64,000 nt of DNA from Pseudanabaena sp. UWO311 (GCF_006937785.1 NZ_SJEE01000007.1:1-64000), one strand, 5' to 3'; shown: positions 26,114 to 35,625, numbered from the stretch's first letter. Translations and numbers: made by a program. Notes: generated from the letters alone by a model not told the origin.

Positions 26114-26153
26114 TAAAGAGGACGCAAAGCGTCCTCTTTATTATTTACCGCTT
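26101..26153. terminator. perfect 25-bp bidirectional terminator encoding both gene ends
   Basis: Arms 26101-26125 and 26129-26153 around AAA. On the plus strand the left arm encodes the final Ser-Gly-Lys-stop of the SUI1 gene; on the minus strand the right arm encodes the Lys-Arg-stop of the Uma2 gene. Since the arms are inverted copies, both ends use the same sequence in different frames. Confidence 0.85.
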
Positions 26154-26684
26154 TAAGCAACCAAAAATCTGATTTGCAGTTAGTTGTAATGACATCCCAT
26201 CTAAAAAGATTAGAGGATCGTCACCGCTAACAAGTTGGAGTGGCTGATCTGGGAGAAAAAGCATGATTACTTCTTCTTGGCTGTCAATTAACCAACCGAG
26301 TTTTGAACCTTCAGCCAGACAAGCTTGAATTTTTGTGATTAGTTTTGTCGTGCTTTGATCAGTCGAGAGGATCTCAATTAGCCAATCTGGAGCGCCCTGA
26401 ATTGCAGAATTACCCAAAGGTATGCGGCTTTTGTGAATAATAGTTATGTCTGGAACAACAGAGTTTTTGCTCAAAATACAGCGCAGTTCTGGAAAAGCTT
26501 CGTAGGTGCTATTAGTATTGTCGATCGCTCTAACTAAATACTTTTGCAAAAGGCTATGGTAAAAAGTAGGCATTGGCTTTTGCAATACTTGACCGTTAAG
26601 AAATTCCCATGCTGGAGATTCTTCAATATTGGGAAGTTGAGAAAACTCATCTAAGGTGACTGGATGAAGGGCTGCTAAAACCAT
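26145..26684 (-). CDS. Uma2-family (DUF820) endonuclease-like protein
   Basis: A 179-residue protein of the Uma2 / DUF820 family (PD-(D/E)XK fold), very common in cyanobacteria and of unknown role. Seen: VTLDEFSQLPNIEESPAWEFLNGQVLQKP (with the acidic core residue), VVPDITII (PD), and the WLIEILSTDQSTTKL segment (E-x-L-S then Thr in place of the usual E..K order) followed by LGWLIDSQEE. Intact-looking. It converges on the SUI1 gene. Confidence 0.85.
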   Translation of the reverse strand: MVLAALHPVTLDEFSQLPNIEESPAWEFLNGQVLQKPMPTFYHSLLQKYLVRAIDNTNSTYEAFPELRCILSKNSVVPDITIIHKSRIPLGNSAIQGAPDWLIEILSTDQSTTKLITKIQACLAEGSKLGWLIDSQEEVIMLFLPDQPLQLVSGDDPLIFLDGMSLQLTANQIFGCLKR

Positions 26685-26734
26685 AAGCCACTTATCTCAA
26701 GACTAACAATCTAAACTTTATCACATCTGGAAAG

Positions 26735-26847
26735 CCCTGCACTCAAGTGCGGGCTAAGAGCAAAAACCCGTTGAAACGGGTTAGTTTTGTTCAGTCTACT
26801 TCAGTAGACTTTAGCTTTTAGCCAAGAACTTGAGTTCTTGGCTTATT
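26735..26847. repeat. multi-hairpin dispersed repeat, copy B
   Basis: Same four palindromes as copy A (CCCTGCACTCAAGTGCGG, AACCCGTTGAAACGGGTT, AGTCTACTTCAGTAGACTT, GCCAAGAACTTGAGTTCTTG), with paired substitutions in the third (TCTAC/GTAGA against TCCAC/GTGGA). Its right end touches the ackA stop codon at 26847. Confidence 0.85.
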
Positions 26848-28055
26848 TACTTTAAATTCCAACATTCACGGGCAATTTCCCAGTCTTCTTGTGTATGAAT
26901 TACTAAAACTCGCACCGCTGAATCAGGTGCAGCAATATCTACATCAAACAATCTCTGATTGTTCTTATCTAAATCCAGTTTCAATCCTAAAAACTCAAAT
27001 CCTGCACAAGCCGCCGCTCTAACTGTGGGAGCATTTTCGCCCACACCTGCGGTGAATACGAGAGCATCTAATCCGCTGAGACTCGCTATCATTGCGCCAA
27101 TATGCGATCGCAAGCTATGCACATACACATCAAAGGCTAATTGCGCTTGTGTGTTACCTTCAGTGATCGCCTTGAGAATTGGACGCAGATCCGCCGAAAT
27201 TCCTGAAACTCCTAACAAACCTGATTCGCGATTTAGTATGCGATCGAGTTTCTCCACATCCATATCAGGTTGACGTAATAAATGAATAAGAATTCCTGCA
27301 TCAATGGAACCAGAGCGACTGCCCATTACTAAACCTTCAAGTGGAGTAAAGCCCATTGTCGTGTCAATACTTTGACCGTTACGAATTGCGGCGAGCGAAC
27401 ATCCATTTCCCAAATGACAGGTAATCAGACGTAAATCTTTGATATTGCGATTAAGAATACTTGCGGCGCGATCGCGACAATATTGATGACTAATGCCATG
27501 AAATCCATAGCGACGAATTCCTTGCTCGGCGTATTTTGTAGGGATTGCGTAGGTATAAGCATCTGGTGAGAGTTGAGCGTGAAAAGCGGTGTCAAATACA
27601 GCAACTTGGGGGGTATTCCCAAATAGTTGTTCGGCAGCCTCAATTCCTTCCAAATTGGCAGGATTATGCACTGGTGCGAATATGGCTAATTTGGCGATCG
27701 TCTCTTTTACTTCGGTATTAATGATCGTACTTTGGCGATATTCTGCACCACCATGTACGACACGATGACCGATGATATCTATTTCTGATGGACTTTGGAG
27801 AACTGGAGATTCGCCACTCCACAGAGTTTCGAGCATATGAGTGATGATCTCAGGACGAGACGTTGAGGATATCTCTTCTTCTAGAACTTTCCCATGTTGT
27901 GGCTTAACCTTTATTTCCGCAAACCCATCATGGTGTGTCCAGTCGATGCTTGCTTCCCAAATTGGTGCAGGTGGCGTATCAGGCAATGCATTTTCTAAAT
28001 CATACAGACAACTTTTTTGGCTACTCGATCCCGCATTCAGAACTAGTATCTTCAT
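26847..28055 (-). CDS. ackA: acetate kinase
   Basis: A 402-residue acetate kinase, making ATP and acetate from acetyl phosphate. Seen: N-terminal MKILVLNAGSSSQKSCLYDL, VHGG, FDTAFHAQLSP, YGFHGISHQYC, ITCHLGNGCSLAAI, DTTMGFTPLEGLVMGSRSG, and VFTAGVGENAP. Length is normal. It starts 18 bases after the histidine phosphatase gene and follows the phosphoketolase gene on the same strand, so acetyl phosphate from phosphoketolase can be used directly for ATP. Confidence 0.96.
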   Translation of the reverse strand: MKILVLNAGSSSQKSCLYDLENALPDTPPAPIWEASIDWTHHDGFAEIKVKPQHGKVLEEEISSTSRPEIITHMLETLWSGESPVLQSPSEIDIIGHRVVHGGAEYRQSTIINTEVKETIAKLAIFAPVHNPANLEGIEAAEQLFGNTPQVAVFDTAFHAQLSPDAYTYAIPTKYAEQGIRRYGFHGISHQYCRDRAASILNRNIKDLRLITCHLGNGCSLAAIRNGQSIDTTMGFTPLEGLVMGSRSGSIDAGILIHLLRQPDMDVEKLDRILNRESGLLGVSGISADLRPILKAITEGNTQAQLAFDVYVHSLRSHIGAMIASLSGLDALVFTAGVGENAPTVRAAACAGFEFLGLKLDLDKNNQRLFDVDIAAPDSAVRVLVIHTQEDWEIARECWNLK

Positions 28056-28072
28056 AGTTTTATCTCGATTTT

Positions 28073-28711
28073 CTAAGTGCCTGACAGAGATCGCAATTCA
28101 TCGTCCATAAAACTGCGATCGCCTAAAACTGTGAGCTTAGGACCAAGCGAACCAAACTGGACAATACTCAACGAGGCAGCAGGAACATCAATGCGATCGC
28201 GATATCGACCCATATCGATTCCCAATAGACTACAGAGAATCACCCGAATCGTTGCCTTATGTGAAACTACTAACACATTACCCGATGTATATTTTTCTTG
28301 GATTTCGGCTATTACTAATGAAGCTCGGCTTGCAAGCTGCACCGCTGTTTCCCCTCCTGTAGGAGGATTCCATGCGGGTTCCGTTAGCCAACGCAGATAG
28401 TCCTCGCTGTAGTTCTCTTTGACAAACTCATTGGTTTGTCCTTCCCATTTGCCATAACGCAATTCTTTTAATCCATCGTGCAATTGCATTTTTATGCTCA
28501 CAGCTTCACATAAAGGTGTAGCTGTGGCGATCGTCCGTTTCATTGGGCTAACGATGATCGCCTCCCATGCGATCGCTTTATGTGCATCAGCAAAGGCTGC
28601 TGCCATTTTTTCACCATTATCAGTTAAATCTGGATCAAGTTCGCCACAATAGCCACCAGTACGACTATAGGCAGTTTCACCATGACGGAGCAGATATAGT
28701 TTTAAGTTCAT
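28073..28711 (-). CDS. histidine phosphatase family protein (phosphoglycerate mutase-like)
   Basis: A 212-residue member of the branch-1 histidine phosphatases. Seen: LYLLRHGETAYSRTGGYCG (phospho-acceptor His in RHG), DLTDNGEKMA, SPMKRTIATA, GLKELRYGKWEG (catalytic acid), and VVSHKATIRV (second His). ATG 28711, with GAGG just upstream, begins at the family's normal N terminus; a longer frame to 28759 exists. The place between phosphoketolase and acetate kinase suggests sugar phosphate or phosphoglycolate-type substrates, but this is inference. Confidence 0.87.
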   Translation of the reverse strand: MNLKLYLLRHGETAYSRTGGYCGELDPDLTDNGEKMAAAFADAHKAIAWEAIIVSPMKRTIATATPLCEAVSIKMQLHDGLKELRYGKWEGQTNEFVKENYSEDYLRWLTEPAWNPPTGGETAVQLASRASLVIAEIQEKYTSGNVLVVSHKATIRVILCSLLGIDMGRYRDRIDVPAASLSIVQFGSLGPKLTVLGDRSFMDDELRSLSGT

Positions 28712-28761
28712 AATCCTCACTATAGCTTTTGTGCGGAGATTGCTAGCAAACCCTTTCATAC

Positions 28762-28797
28762 CAATTCACAAAAGTGTGACAACACTTTTGTGAATTG
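28762..28797. repeat. CAATTCACAAAAGTGT inverted repeat, copy 1
   Basis: CAATTCACAAAAGTGT (28762-28777) and complement 28782-28797. A diverged copy lies at 62187-62221. Enclosed, with the next hairpin, by ATACCA ... TGGTAT. Confidence 0.65.
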
Positions 28798-28816
28798 AAA
28801 CCCAGTAAGGTTTTTT

Positions 28817-28849
28817 AAATCAAGAAATGGCTACGCCATTTCTTGATTT
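28817..28849. terminator. AAATCAAGAAATGGC hairpin
   Basis: 15-bp perfect stem (28817-28831 with 28835-28849) around TAC, between the phosphoketolase and phosphatase genes. Confidence 0.55.
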
Positions 28850-28880
28850 GGTATCAAAAGGCTGATTAGAAGTCTTCTGT

Positions 28881-28935
28881 AGTCCACTTCAGTGGACTTG
28901 AGCTTTGAGCCAAGAACTTGAGTTCTTGGCTTATT
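28881..28935. repeat. multi-hairpin dispersed repeat, partial copy C
   Basis: AGTCCACTTCAGTGGACTT and GCCAAGAACTTGAGTTCTTG only; the first two palindromes of copies A and B are missing. Lies 18 bases past the phosphoketolase stop codon. Confidence 0.8.
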
Positions 28936-28953
28936 GGCGTAAGCCATATTAGT

Positions 28954-31401
28954 TTAATGTGGATAACGCCAGTTCACGATTTCAGGTTTATCGATGCCAT
29001 GCTCGTAAGCATATTGACGACATTCGATTTGCTGATTGAGCAGAGATTCCTTCGCATGAGCGCCAATATTTTTTAGCTTTGGCACGCGATCAATTACATC
29101 GATCGCCAGACTAAAGCGATCAACTTGGTTGTTGATGGCAAGTTCCAAAGGCGTATTGATATTACCCTTTTCCTTGTAACCACGCACATGCAGGTTTTTG
29201 TGATTGGTGCGGCGATAGGCGAGACGATGAATCAACCAAGGATAACCGTGAAAATTGAAAATGATCGGCTTGTCAGTGGTAAAGAGCGAATCAAAATCGC
29301 GATCGCTTAAACCGTGAGGATGTTCGGTATCAGGCTGTAGCTTGAACAGATCCACAACATTGATAAAGCGAATCTTCAACTCTGGGAAATGCTCCCATAG
29401 CAGAATTGTGGCAGCTAAAGCTTCTTGAGTGAGAATATCACCACAGCCCACCATTACCACATCTGGTTCCGCACCTTGATCGTTACTTGCCCAATCCCAA
29501 ATGCCTAGTCCTTTGGTGCAGTGCTTAACCGCATCATCCATACTCAAGTATTGCAAATGGGATTGCTTGTCACAGACGATCACATTCACATAGTCGGTAC
29601 TCCGCAAACAGTGATCGGACACCGATAACAGCGTATTCACATCAGGTGGTAAATAAATGCGTGTTACTTCTGCACTCTTGTTTACTACTACGTCCAAGAA
29701 TCCTGGATCTTGATGGGTAAAGCCATTGTGGTCTTGTCGCCATACTGTGGAGGTGATCAAGAGATTCAGAGAAGCGATCGGCGATCGCCAAGGAATCTCT
29801 CTACTGATTTCCAGCCATTTACAATGCTGGTTAATCATCGAGTCGATCACATGCACAAAGGATTCATATGTAGAAAAGAATCCATGCCTTCCCGTCAGCA
29901 AATAGCCCTCTAACCAACCTTCTAAGGTATGCTCGCTGAGGATTTCCATCACCCGCCCATCAGTAGCTAGTTCACCACCATCGGCATCTTCAGGCAGATA
30001 TTCGGCAATCCAGAACTTTTTACTGACTTCGTAAATTGCTTGGAGTTTATTGGAGGTATTCTCGTCTGGACCAAATACACGGAAATTATCCATGTTTTGA
30101 CGCATCACATCGCGCAGAAATACACCCAAAGGCTTAGTGTTTTCCGCTTCGCTTTGACCTGCTTTATCGATTTTCACGCCATAGTCGCGAAAATCTGGCA
30201 TTCTCAAACCGCGACGCAATAAACCGCCATTGGCAATTGGATTTGCACTCATACGGCGCTCGCCGATAGGTGCAAGATCTTTTAACTCAGGAATCAGCTT
30301 GCCAGACGCATCAAACAATTCTTCAGGTTTATAGCTCTTCATCCAATCCGATAGCATTTTTAAATGCTCAGGATTGTTGTGCATTCCCGAAAGAGGGACT
30401 TGGTGTGCTCGCCAAAAGCCTTCCACCTTATGTCCATCTACTTCTTTGGGTCCAGTCCAGCCCTTAGGAGTCCGCAATACAATCATCGGAAATTTGGCTC
30501 TTTTGGGAATACCTGTACTGCGAGATTCTTGTTGAATACGCCTAATCTCGTTAATGCAATGCTCAAGGGTCGCTGCGATCGCTTGATGCATTGACTCAGG
30601 ATCGGAACCTTCCACAAAATAGGGTTGGTAACCATAGCCAATAAATAGACTTTCTAGCTCTTCATGGCTAATGCGTGATAGTACCGTCGGATTGTTAATC
30701 TTGTAGCCATTCAGATGCAAAATCGGTAATACAGCGCCATCACGAATCGGATTGATAAACTTGTTGGAATGCCAAGCTGTTGCAAGGGGGCCAGTTTCCG
30801 ATTCGCCATCACCGACCATCACGACAGAGATTAAATCAGGATTGTCAAAAACAGTACCATAGGCATGGGAGACGCTATAGCCAAGTTCACCGCCCTCATG
30901 GATCGAGCCTGGAGTTTCGGGAGTACAGTGGCTACCAATCCCACCAGGGAAAGAAAATTGTTTAAAGAAGAGCTTCATTCCCTCTTCATCTTCACTGATA
31001 TCGTGATAAACCTCAGAGTAGGTTCCTTCGAGATATACAGGGCCTAAAATACCTGGAGCGCCATGTCCGGGCCCTGCCAAAAAGATGGCGTTCAGGTCAT
31101 ACTTCTTTATTAAGCGATTCAGATGTGTATAGACGAAACTCATGCCAGGACTCGACCCCCAATGTCCGAGTAGGCGATTTTTGACATGTTCTGGCTTGAG
31201 AGGTTCACGCAAAAGAGGATTTTCACGAAGATAGATCATCCCGATCGCGAGATAATTACAAGCCCGCCAGTAGGCATCGGTTTTCTGTAATTCTTCGGCG
31301 CTGAGAGGGCTTCCTGCCACTGTGGAGCGGGCATTGCCATAGCAACTAATTGCTGTGTTTAAGGAGTCTGTGTCAGCCATTTTGAGAGGAGTTGATACCA
31401 T
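28954..31401 (-). CDS. xfp: phosphoketolase (xylulose-5-P / fructose-6-P)
   Basis: An approximately 815-residue TPP enzyme that cleaves xylulose 5-phosphate or fructose 6-phosphate with phosphate to acetyl phosphate plus glyceraldehyde 3-P or erythrose 4-P. Seen: [79 protein letters not shown] (TPP GDG), [13 protein letters not shown]. The ORF runs to a TTG at 31455; ATG 31401 (MVSTPLK) or 31380 (MADTD) fit better. It heads a minus-strand group with a histidine phosphatase and ackA, together a route to acetate and ATP. Confidence 0.95.
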   Translation of the reverse strand: MVSTPLKMADTDSLNTAISCYGNARSTVAGSPLSAEELQKTDAYWRACNYLAIGMIYLRENPLLREPLKPEHVKNRLLGHWGSSPGMSFVYTHLNRLIKKYDLNAIFLAGPGHGAPGILGPVYLEGTYSEVYHDISEDEEGMKLFFKQFSFPGGIGSHCTPETPGSIHEGGELGYSVSHAYGTVFDNPDLISVVMVGDGESETGPLATAWHSNKFINPIRDGAVLPILHLNGYKINNPTVLSRISHEELESLFIGYGYQPYFVEGSDPESMHQAIAATLEHCINEIRRIQQESRSTGIPKRAKFPMIVLRTPKGWTGPKEVDGHKVEGFWRAHQVPLSGMHNNPEHLKMLSDWMKSYKPEELFDASGKLIPELKDLAPIGERRMSANPIANGGLLRRGLRMPDFRDYGVKIDKAGQSEAENTKPLGVFLRDVMRQNMDNFRVFGPDENTSNKLQAIYEVSKKFWIAEYLPEDADGGELATDGRVMEILSEHTLEGWLEGYLLTGRHGFFSTYESFVHVIDSMINQHCKWLEISREIPWRSPIASLNLLITSTVWRQDHNGFTHQDPGFLDVVVNKSAEVTRIYLPPDVNTLLSVSDHCLRSTDYVNVIVCDKQSHLQYLSMDDAVKHCTKGLGIWDWASNDQGAEPDVVMVGCGDILTQEALAATILLWEHFPELKIRFINVVDLFKLQPDTEHPHGLSDRDFDSLFTTDKPIIFNFHGYPWLIHRLAYRRTNHKNLHVRGYKEKGNINTPLELAINNQVDRFSLAIDVIDRVPKLKNIGAHAKESLLNQQIECRQYAYEHGIDKPEIVNWRYPH

Positions 31402-31551
31402 AAAATTACGATTAATTCCTGTCGCTAATAAGTTCTTTGACTTCTTACTTCTCAACTCTACATGAAGAATTTATTACTCATGGTGTTGTGCACATCTCTT
31501 TTAAGATTCTCTTTGCGGGGATCGCTTATACTTCACTACAAGGTTTAATGG

Positions 31552-31582
31552 ATAGAAGACAGCATAAAGCTTTGTCTTCTAT
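31552..31582. promoter_or_regulatory. hairpin between divergent xfp and sat
   Basis: ATAGAAGACA pairs with TGTCTTCTAT around a short loop region containing AAAGCTT. It lies between two divergent starts, so it is in the leader of one of them rather than behind a gene. Confidence 0.4.
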
Positions 31583-31713
31583 TTTGCTGTTTTAGGAATC
31601 AGCACTACATAAAGGAAAAGCAATTTTTTATCTCTGAATTTAATGCTTAAATTTAGTTTTTGGAGACAAAAAAAGTTAACATTAATTTAACAATTTCCTA
31701 GTAGTTTTAACTC

Positions 31714-32916
31714 ATGGCTCGACAACTAAAAAATATCGCACCGCACGGCGGTCAACTGATCAACCGCATGGCAACAGAAGCACAAAAAGAAGTGTTTTAT
31801 AGCAAAGCTGACCACTTGCCAAGCGTGCAACTAACAGAGCGATCGCTGTCGGATCTAGAGCTTATTGCGATCGGTGGATTTAGCCCATTGACTGGCTTTT
31901 TAGGTAAAGCTGACTATGAGTCCGTAGTTTTAAATATGCGTCTCGCCAATGGCTTACCTTGGTCGATTCCGATTACCTTGCCCGTCACTACTGAAGTTGC
32001 AGATACTCTGGGCGTTGGCAGCCTTGTGCGTCTAAATGATCCTGACGGTATATTTATTGGCGTATTAGAACTAAGCGAAAAATACAAATACGACAAACTC
32101 AAGGAAGCGATCCATGTCTATCGCACCAATGAAGATCGGCATCCTGGAGTCAAAGTGGTCTATGCCCAAGGTGATGTGTATCTGGCTGGCGATGTGTGGC
32201 TGTTAGAGCGTCGTCCTCATCCTCTATTTCCCACCTATCAGATCGATCCTGTTGACTCTCGTGAACTATTCATCGAAAAAGGCTGGCGTACAATTGTCGG
32301 TTTCCAAACCCGTAACCCGATTCACCGCGCCCATGAATATATCCAAAAATGTGCATTGGAAATCGTCGATGGTTTATTCCTGCATCCTCTAGTCGGCGCA
32401 ACTAAGAGCGACGACGTGCCCGCCGATGTACGGATGCGTTGCTATGAAATCATGCTGGAGCATTATTTCCCCTTAGATCGGGTGACCTTGGCGATTAATC
32501 CTGCGGCGATGCGCTATGCGGGGCCCCGTGAAGCGATTTTCCATGCCTTGATTCGCAAAAACTATGGTTGTACGCATTTCATTGTCGGGCGCGATCATGC
32601 GGGTGTTGGTGACTACTACGGAACCTATGACGCACAACATATTTTCTATGAATTTGAAGATGGCGAACTCGGAATTACGCCTTTGATGTTTGAACATGCT
32701 TTCTATTGCAAACGAGTTCAGGGCATGGCAACCACTAAAACCAGTGCCAGTCTTCCCGAAGAGCGCGTACATCTCTCTGGTACAAAAGTCCGCGAAATGC
32801 TCCGTCGTGGCGAATGTCCGCCGCCTGAATTCTCTCGCCCTGAAGTGGCGGCGGAATTGGCGAAGGTGATGCATAAAATGGCGATAGAAGAAGCTGCCAC
32901 AGGCTTTGAAATCTAA
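31714..32916 (+). CDS. sat: sulfate adenylyltransferase (ATP sulfurylase)
   Basis: A 400-residue homomeric-type ATP sulfurylase, forming APS from sulfate and ATP at the start of sulfate assimilation. Seen: the [17 protein letters not shown] segment with the QxRN and HxxH motifs, the second [12 protein letters not shown] motif, and the C-terminal [24 protein letters not shown]. No APS-kinase domain is attached. Length is normal. Divergent from xfp; its stop codon starts the terminator hairpin. Confidence 0.96.
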   Translation: MARQLKNIAPHGGQLINRMATEAQKEVFYSKADHLPSVQLTERSLSDLELIAIGGFSPLTGFLGKADYESVVLNMRLANGLPWSIPITLPVTTEVADTLGVGSLVRLNDPDGIFIGVLELSEKYKYDKLKEAIHVYRTNEDRHPGVKVVYAQGDVYLAGDVWLLERRPHPLFPTYQIDPVDSRELFIEKGWRTIVGFQTRNPIHRAHEYIQKCALEIVDGLFLHPLVGATKSDDVPADVRMRCYEIMLEHYFPLDRVTLAINPAAMRYAGPREAIFHALIRKNYGCTHFIVGRDHAGVGDYYGTYDAQHIFYEFEDGELGITPLMFEHAFYCKRVQGMATTKTSASLPEERVHLSGTKVREMLRRGECPPPEFSRPEVAAELAKVMHKMAIEEAATGFEI

Positions 32917-32945
32917 AAAAAGAGGCGCAAAGCGCCTCTTTTTTT
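32915..32945 (+). terminator. terminator of sat, GCAAAGC loop
   Basis: 14-bp perfect stem (32915-32928 with 32932-32945) around AAA, ending in T7 and containing part of the sat stop codon. Confidence 0.8.
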
Positions 32946-32963
32946 TCTATGTTATGGAAAAAC

Positions 32964-34070
32964 ATGACTAAATTATTTAGAAATTCTTTCGATTTAGCCT
33001 TTAACCTAGCTTTTCTAGCAATTGAGACGGAGAGCCTAGAACCATTGCAGAAGTTGCGAGAAATGATTGTCGAGAAGGAAGTAGATGCCAATGCATGGGT
33101 AGATGAGATTACGCTTCTAGGGAAGGTTGCAGAGGCTGGAGATCAAGAGCTAGTTTCGCTGATGCTAGGCTTGGTAGATGACGTAAATTTTAGAAAGGTT
33201 GAAAGAGTTGTTACTCCTTTAATGGATGCAGCAGGAGGTCAAAGTATAGAGATAGTTAGACTTTTAATTGATTATGGCTCTGATCCGAATATTGTAAGAG
33301 AGGGTACATTTGCTCTTGAATGTGCGGCTCAAGCTGGAAGGGATGATATATTTGAATTCCTTTTACCTCTTACGCATCAAGATTTCCATAAATCAGCAAA
33401 AAGAATTATGGATTCTATAAAAGAAAAAAGCTCAAGAGAACCTTTGAATAAAGACACTCTTGAGCTTTTTGAACTTCTTCGTAGGAGCGATGTATCAAAA
33501 ATAAAAATTGTGAAAGCAATTTCCAAAGGCGCTAACGTGAATGCTTATGATGATTCAGACTGCACTATATTAATGAGAGCATGTGACAGGTGTTCTGCTG
33601 ATATTATTCAGGTATTACTCAAAGCTGGAGCAGATCCCAATTTAGGACAACCTATATTTAGAGCTTTTAGTTACAACAAGTATTACGTATTGGATGTTAC
33701 AAAAACTCTTGTACATAGTGGTGCTAACGTGAATACTGCTTATCATGATGGTGTATGTCCACTTATGATAGCGAGCCATTACAATACAGGATTTAGGATT
33801 AAAGCTTTTAAAGTTGGCTACGATTTATGTGATTTTTTGATTAGTTCAGGGGCAAATTTAAATCAAACAACCCAAGATGGATGCACATCTCTGATGTTTG
33901 CGGCAAGAAGTGGAGATATTCAAATTGTTAAACTACTAATTGAGAAAGGTGCAAATGTAAATCTAAGGGATAACAAAGGAATGTCAGTTTTGGACTACGC
34001 TAAAACTTCTTTCTATGTAAAAGAAAGTGGAGACACAAACCTTATACAGTTCCTAGAATCAATCTACTAA
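32964..34070 (+). CDS. ankyrin repeat protein
   Basis: A 368-residue cytoplasmic protein with ankyrin repeats in two sets: about 95-125 (TPLMDAAGGQSIEIVRLLID) and 165-350 (DSDCTILMRACDRCSADIIQ, GVCPLMIASHYN, DGCTSLMFAARSGDIQIVKL). ATG 32964 has GGAAA just upstream; an in-frame ATG at 32949 would start four bases from the sat terminator. Base use is more AT-rich and has fewer HIP1 sites than the neighbours, which hints at a different history. Partner unknown. Confidence 0.8.
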   Translation: MTKLFRNSFDLAFNLAFLAIETESLEPLQKLREMIVEKEVDANAWVDEITLLGKVAEAGDQELVSLMLGLVDDVNFRKVERVVTPLMDAAGGQSIEIVRLLIDYGSDPNIVREGTFALECAAQAGRDDIFEFLLPLTHQDFHKSAKRIMDSIKEKSSREPLNKDTLELFELLRRSDVSKIKIVKAISKGANVNAYDDSDCTILMRACDRCSADIIQVLLKAGADPNLGQPIFRAFSYNKYYVLDVTKTLVHSGANVNTAYHDGVCPLMIASHYNTGFRIKAFKVGYDLCDFLISSGANLNQTTQDGCTSLMFAARSGDIQIVKLLIEKGANVNLRDNKGMSVLDYAKTSFYVKESGDTNLIQFLESIY

Positions 34071-34123
34071 TATTTATAAAAGTCTTAGTAGATTGGACAA
34101 TGAAGAATCTCAAACAGGCTGTT

Positions 34124-34164
34124 AAAACAAAAAAATGAGGTGTTTCACCTCATTTTTTTGTTTT
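34124..34164. terminator. perfect 19-bp bidirectional hairpin
   Basis: AAAACAAAAAAATGAGGTG around TTT, between the convergent ankyrin and glycosyltransferase genes. The latter's stop codon overlaps its right end. Confidence 0.8.
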
Positions 34165-35263
34165 ATCGATCGCTAATCGACTGTTCTTTTTGTGATCGCA
34201 GTTCTTGCGCCCTAATCCTTTGCCAGACCTTAAAGCAAGCATACGCCATCAATAAAGTACTAATCGCCGCATAGGTTCCCCCAGCAGGCATCCCTGAAAC
34301 CGCCATCGCGATGCTTCCGACCCAGAGGGTGAGCGCATAGATAAATAAAACTGTGAGCCTTTTTGATACACCTGCCTGCACTAAGCGATGGTGCAAATGA
34401 TTCTTACCTGCGGACATTGGCGACTCACCTCGCCTAATTCGCTGCAAAATTACCGCAGTCGCATCCACAATCGGCACTGCAAGAATCATGTAGGGCATAA
34501 TCAGTGCCACCGTCGCCACTGCCTTGACTAGACCAATGACACTCACACCTGCAAGGGTAAACCCCAAGAAATAAGCACCACCATCGCCCATAAAGATTTC
34601 CGCAGAACCTTTAGGCTTGAAGTTGTAGCGCAAGAAACCCAGACATCCCCCAGCTAGTGCCGCAGCAATCAAGGCTGCCGCAGGTTGCTGCATAAATAAA
34701 CTAGTTATTAAAATTACAGCGGCTGCGATCGTGGTTACTCCTGCGGCAAGTCCATCAAGTCCATCCAACCAATTGATTGCATTTGCCATACCCGATAGCC
34801 AAACCATCGTAATTGGCAAACTAAACCAACCAAATTTGATAATGCCAATAAATGGCACTGAGATAAAATCTATTCTCACGCCCACGCGCCATGCGGCAGC
34901 GGATACTGCTAACTGCGCAATTAATCTGGGCAATGGTGGTAAGTTAAACAGGTCATCAGCAAACCCAATTAGGAAAAAGGCTGCGCCACCGATGGTTACA
35001 CCCCAGACTTCATATTCTCTAGTTTGCGGCAATATCCCAAAGTATCCTCCTACCCAAACTAGCAATAAGGCGCTGACACTGCCCAAAAAAATTGCTACCC
35101 CACCTACACGCACAACTGGAGTTGTATGCATTTTACGATGGTTAGGTTTGTCTACTAATCCTGCTTTAAGACCAAAATGACGAATAATCGGCGTACTTAG
35201 CCACACCACGATCGCAGATACTGCAAAGGCGACCAAGTAAGGGATGGCAGTTGGATGCAGCAT
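34163..35263 (-). CDS. UDP-GlcNAc-type undecaprenyl-phosphate sugar-1-P transferase (WecA/TagO/RfbA-like)
   Basis: A 366-residue polytopic membrane protein of the MraY/WecA (PNPT) family, with about ten hydrophobic segments. Seen: GLVDKPNHRKMHTTPVVRVGG (N-terminal motif), IGFADDLFNLPPLPR (catalytic Asp-Asp), NAINWLDGLDGLAAG (NxxNxxDGxDGLxxG), GDGGAYFLGF, and the cytoplasmic HLHHRLVQAG (HHR carbohydrate-recognition motif, which suggests a HexNAc-1-P donor as in WecA). It starts polysaccharide or O-antigen lipid carriers. Not MraY itself because of the HIHH-type motif and length. Confidence 0.9.
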   Translation of the reverse strand: MLHPTAIPYLVAFAVSAIVVWLSTPIIRHFGLKAGLVDKPNHRKMHTTPVVRVGGVAIFLGSVSALLLVWVGGYFGILPQTREYEVWGVTIGGAAFFLIGFADDLFNLPPLPRLIAQLAVSAAAWRVGVRIDFISVPFIGIIKFGWFSLPITMVWLSGMANAINWLDGLDGLAAGVTTIAAAVILITSLFMQQPAAALIAAALAGGCLGFLRYNFKPKGSAEIFMGDGGAYFLGFTLAGVSVIGLVKAVATVALIMPYMILAVPIVDATAVILQRIRRGESPMSAGKNHLHHRLVQAGVSKRLTVLFIYALTLWVGSIAMAVSGMPAGGTYAAISTLLMAYACFKVWQRIRAQELRSQKEQSISDR

Positions 35264-35342
35264 TACAAGAATAAAATTAAGTGTTGGGATTGAGCAAATT
35301 TATGCTTGCAAGCATAGCACTGGATTGGCGAAACGCAACTAT

Positions 35343-35395
35343 ATTAAAGCCAATTTAAAGAGGGTGTTTAGCACCCTCTTTAAATTGGCTTTAAT
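35343..35395. repeat. perfect 24-bp hairpin between divergent genes
   Basis: ATTAAAGCCAATTTAAAGAG... arm (35343-35366) and its complement (35372-35395), loop TTTAG. It lies between the start of the WecA-type gene (minus) and rpmJ (plus), so it terminates neither. Confidence 0.6.
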
Positions 35396-35471
35396 GTCTG
35401 GTCAAAAATCATGCTAGGATTAAAAGCCGTGTCAAAAATTTTGATCATCAGTAAACGTTAGGCATTAGTTC

Positions 35472-35597
35472 ATGAAAGTTGTTAGCTCCCTCAGATCGGC
35501 AAAAACTCGCCATAAGGACTGCAAAGTTGTGCGTCGTCGCGGCAGAATTTATGTCATTTGTAAGTCAAACCCAAAGTTCAAAGCTCGTCAAGGATAA
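35472..35597 (+). CDS. rpmJ: ribosomal protein bL36, alternative (type B-like)
   Basis: A 41-residue protein, [20 protein letters not shown]... ending NPKFKARQG, recognisable as ribosomal protein L36 of the longer second type (YkgO-like), with Cys at 17 and 30 rather than the CxxC of the main rpmJ. In E. coli the alternative copy replaces the zinc-binding one under zinc limitation; for this organism that is inference. Too short for standard ORF cut-offs. It stands alone, outside any ribosomal operon, followed by a repeat and a palindromic terminator. Confidence 0.9.
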   Translation: MKVVSSLRSAKTRHKDCKVVRRRGRIYVICKSNPKFKARQG

Positions 35598-35625
35598 TCA
35601 ACGATTTTGCGTTATTTATCAAAAA
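35593..35625. repeat. 33-base dispersed repeat, copy 1
   Basis: GATAATCAACGATTTT, two variable bases, GTTATTTATCAAAAA. An equal segment at 42642-42674 differs only in the two middle bases. Each copy is followed immediately by a strong palindrome. Confidence 0.75.

Noticed and set aside
31402-31455. TTG start of phosphoketolase at 31455
   Set aside because: No ribosome binding site and no family support for the extra 18 residues; ATG 31401 or 31380 preferred.
34731-35180. 149-codon plus-strand frame inside the wecA-like gene
   Set aside because: Shadow of a strongly conserved membrane protein on the other strand.
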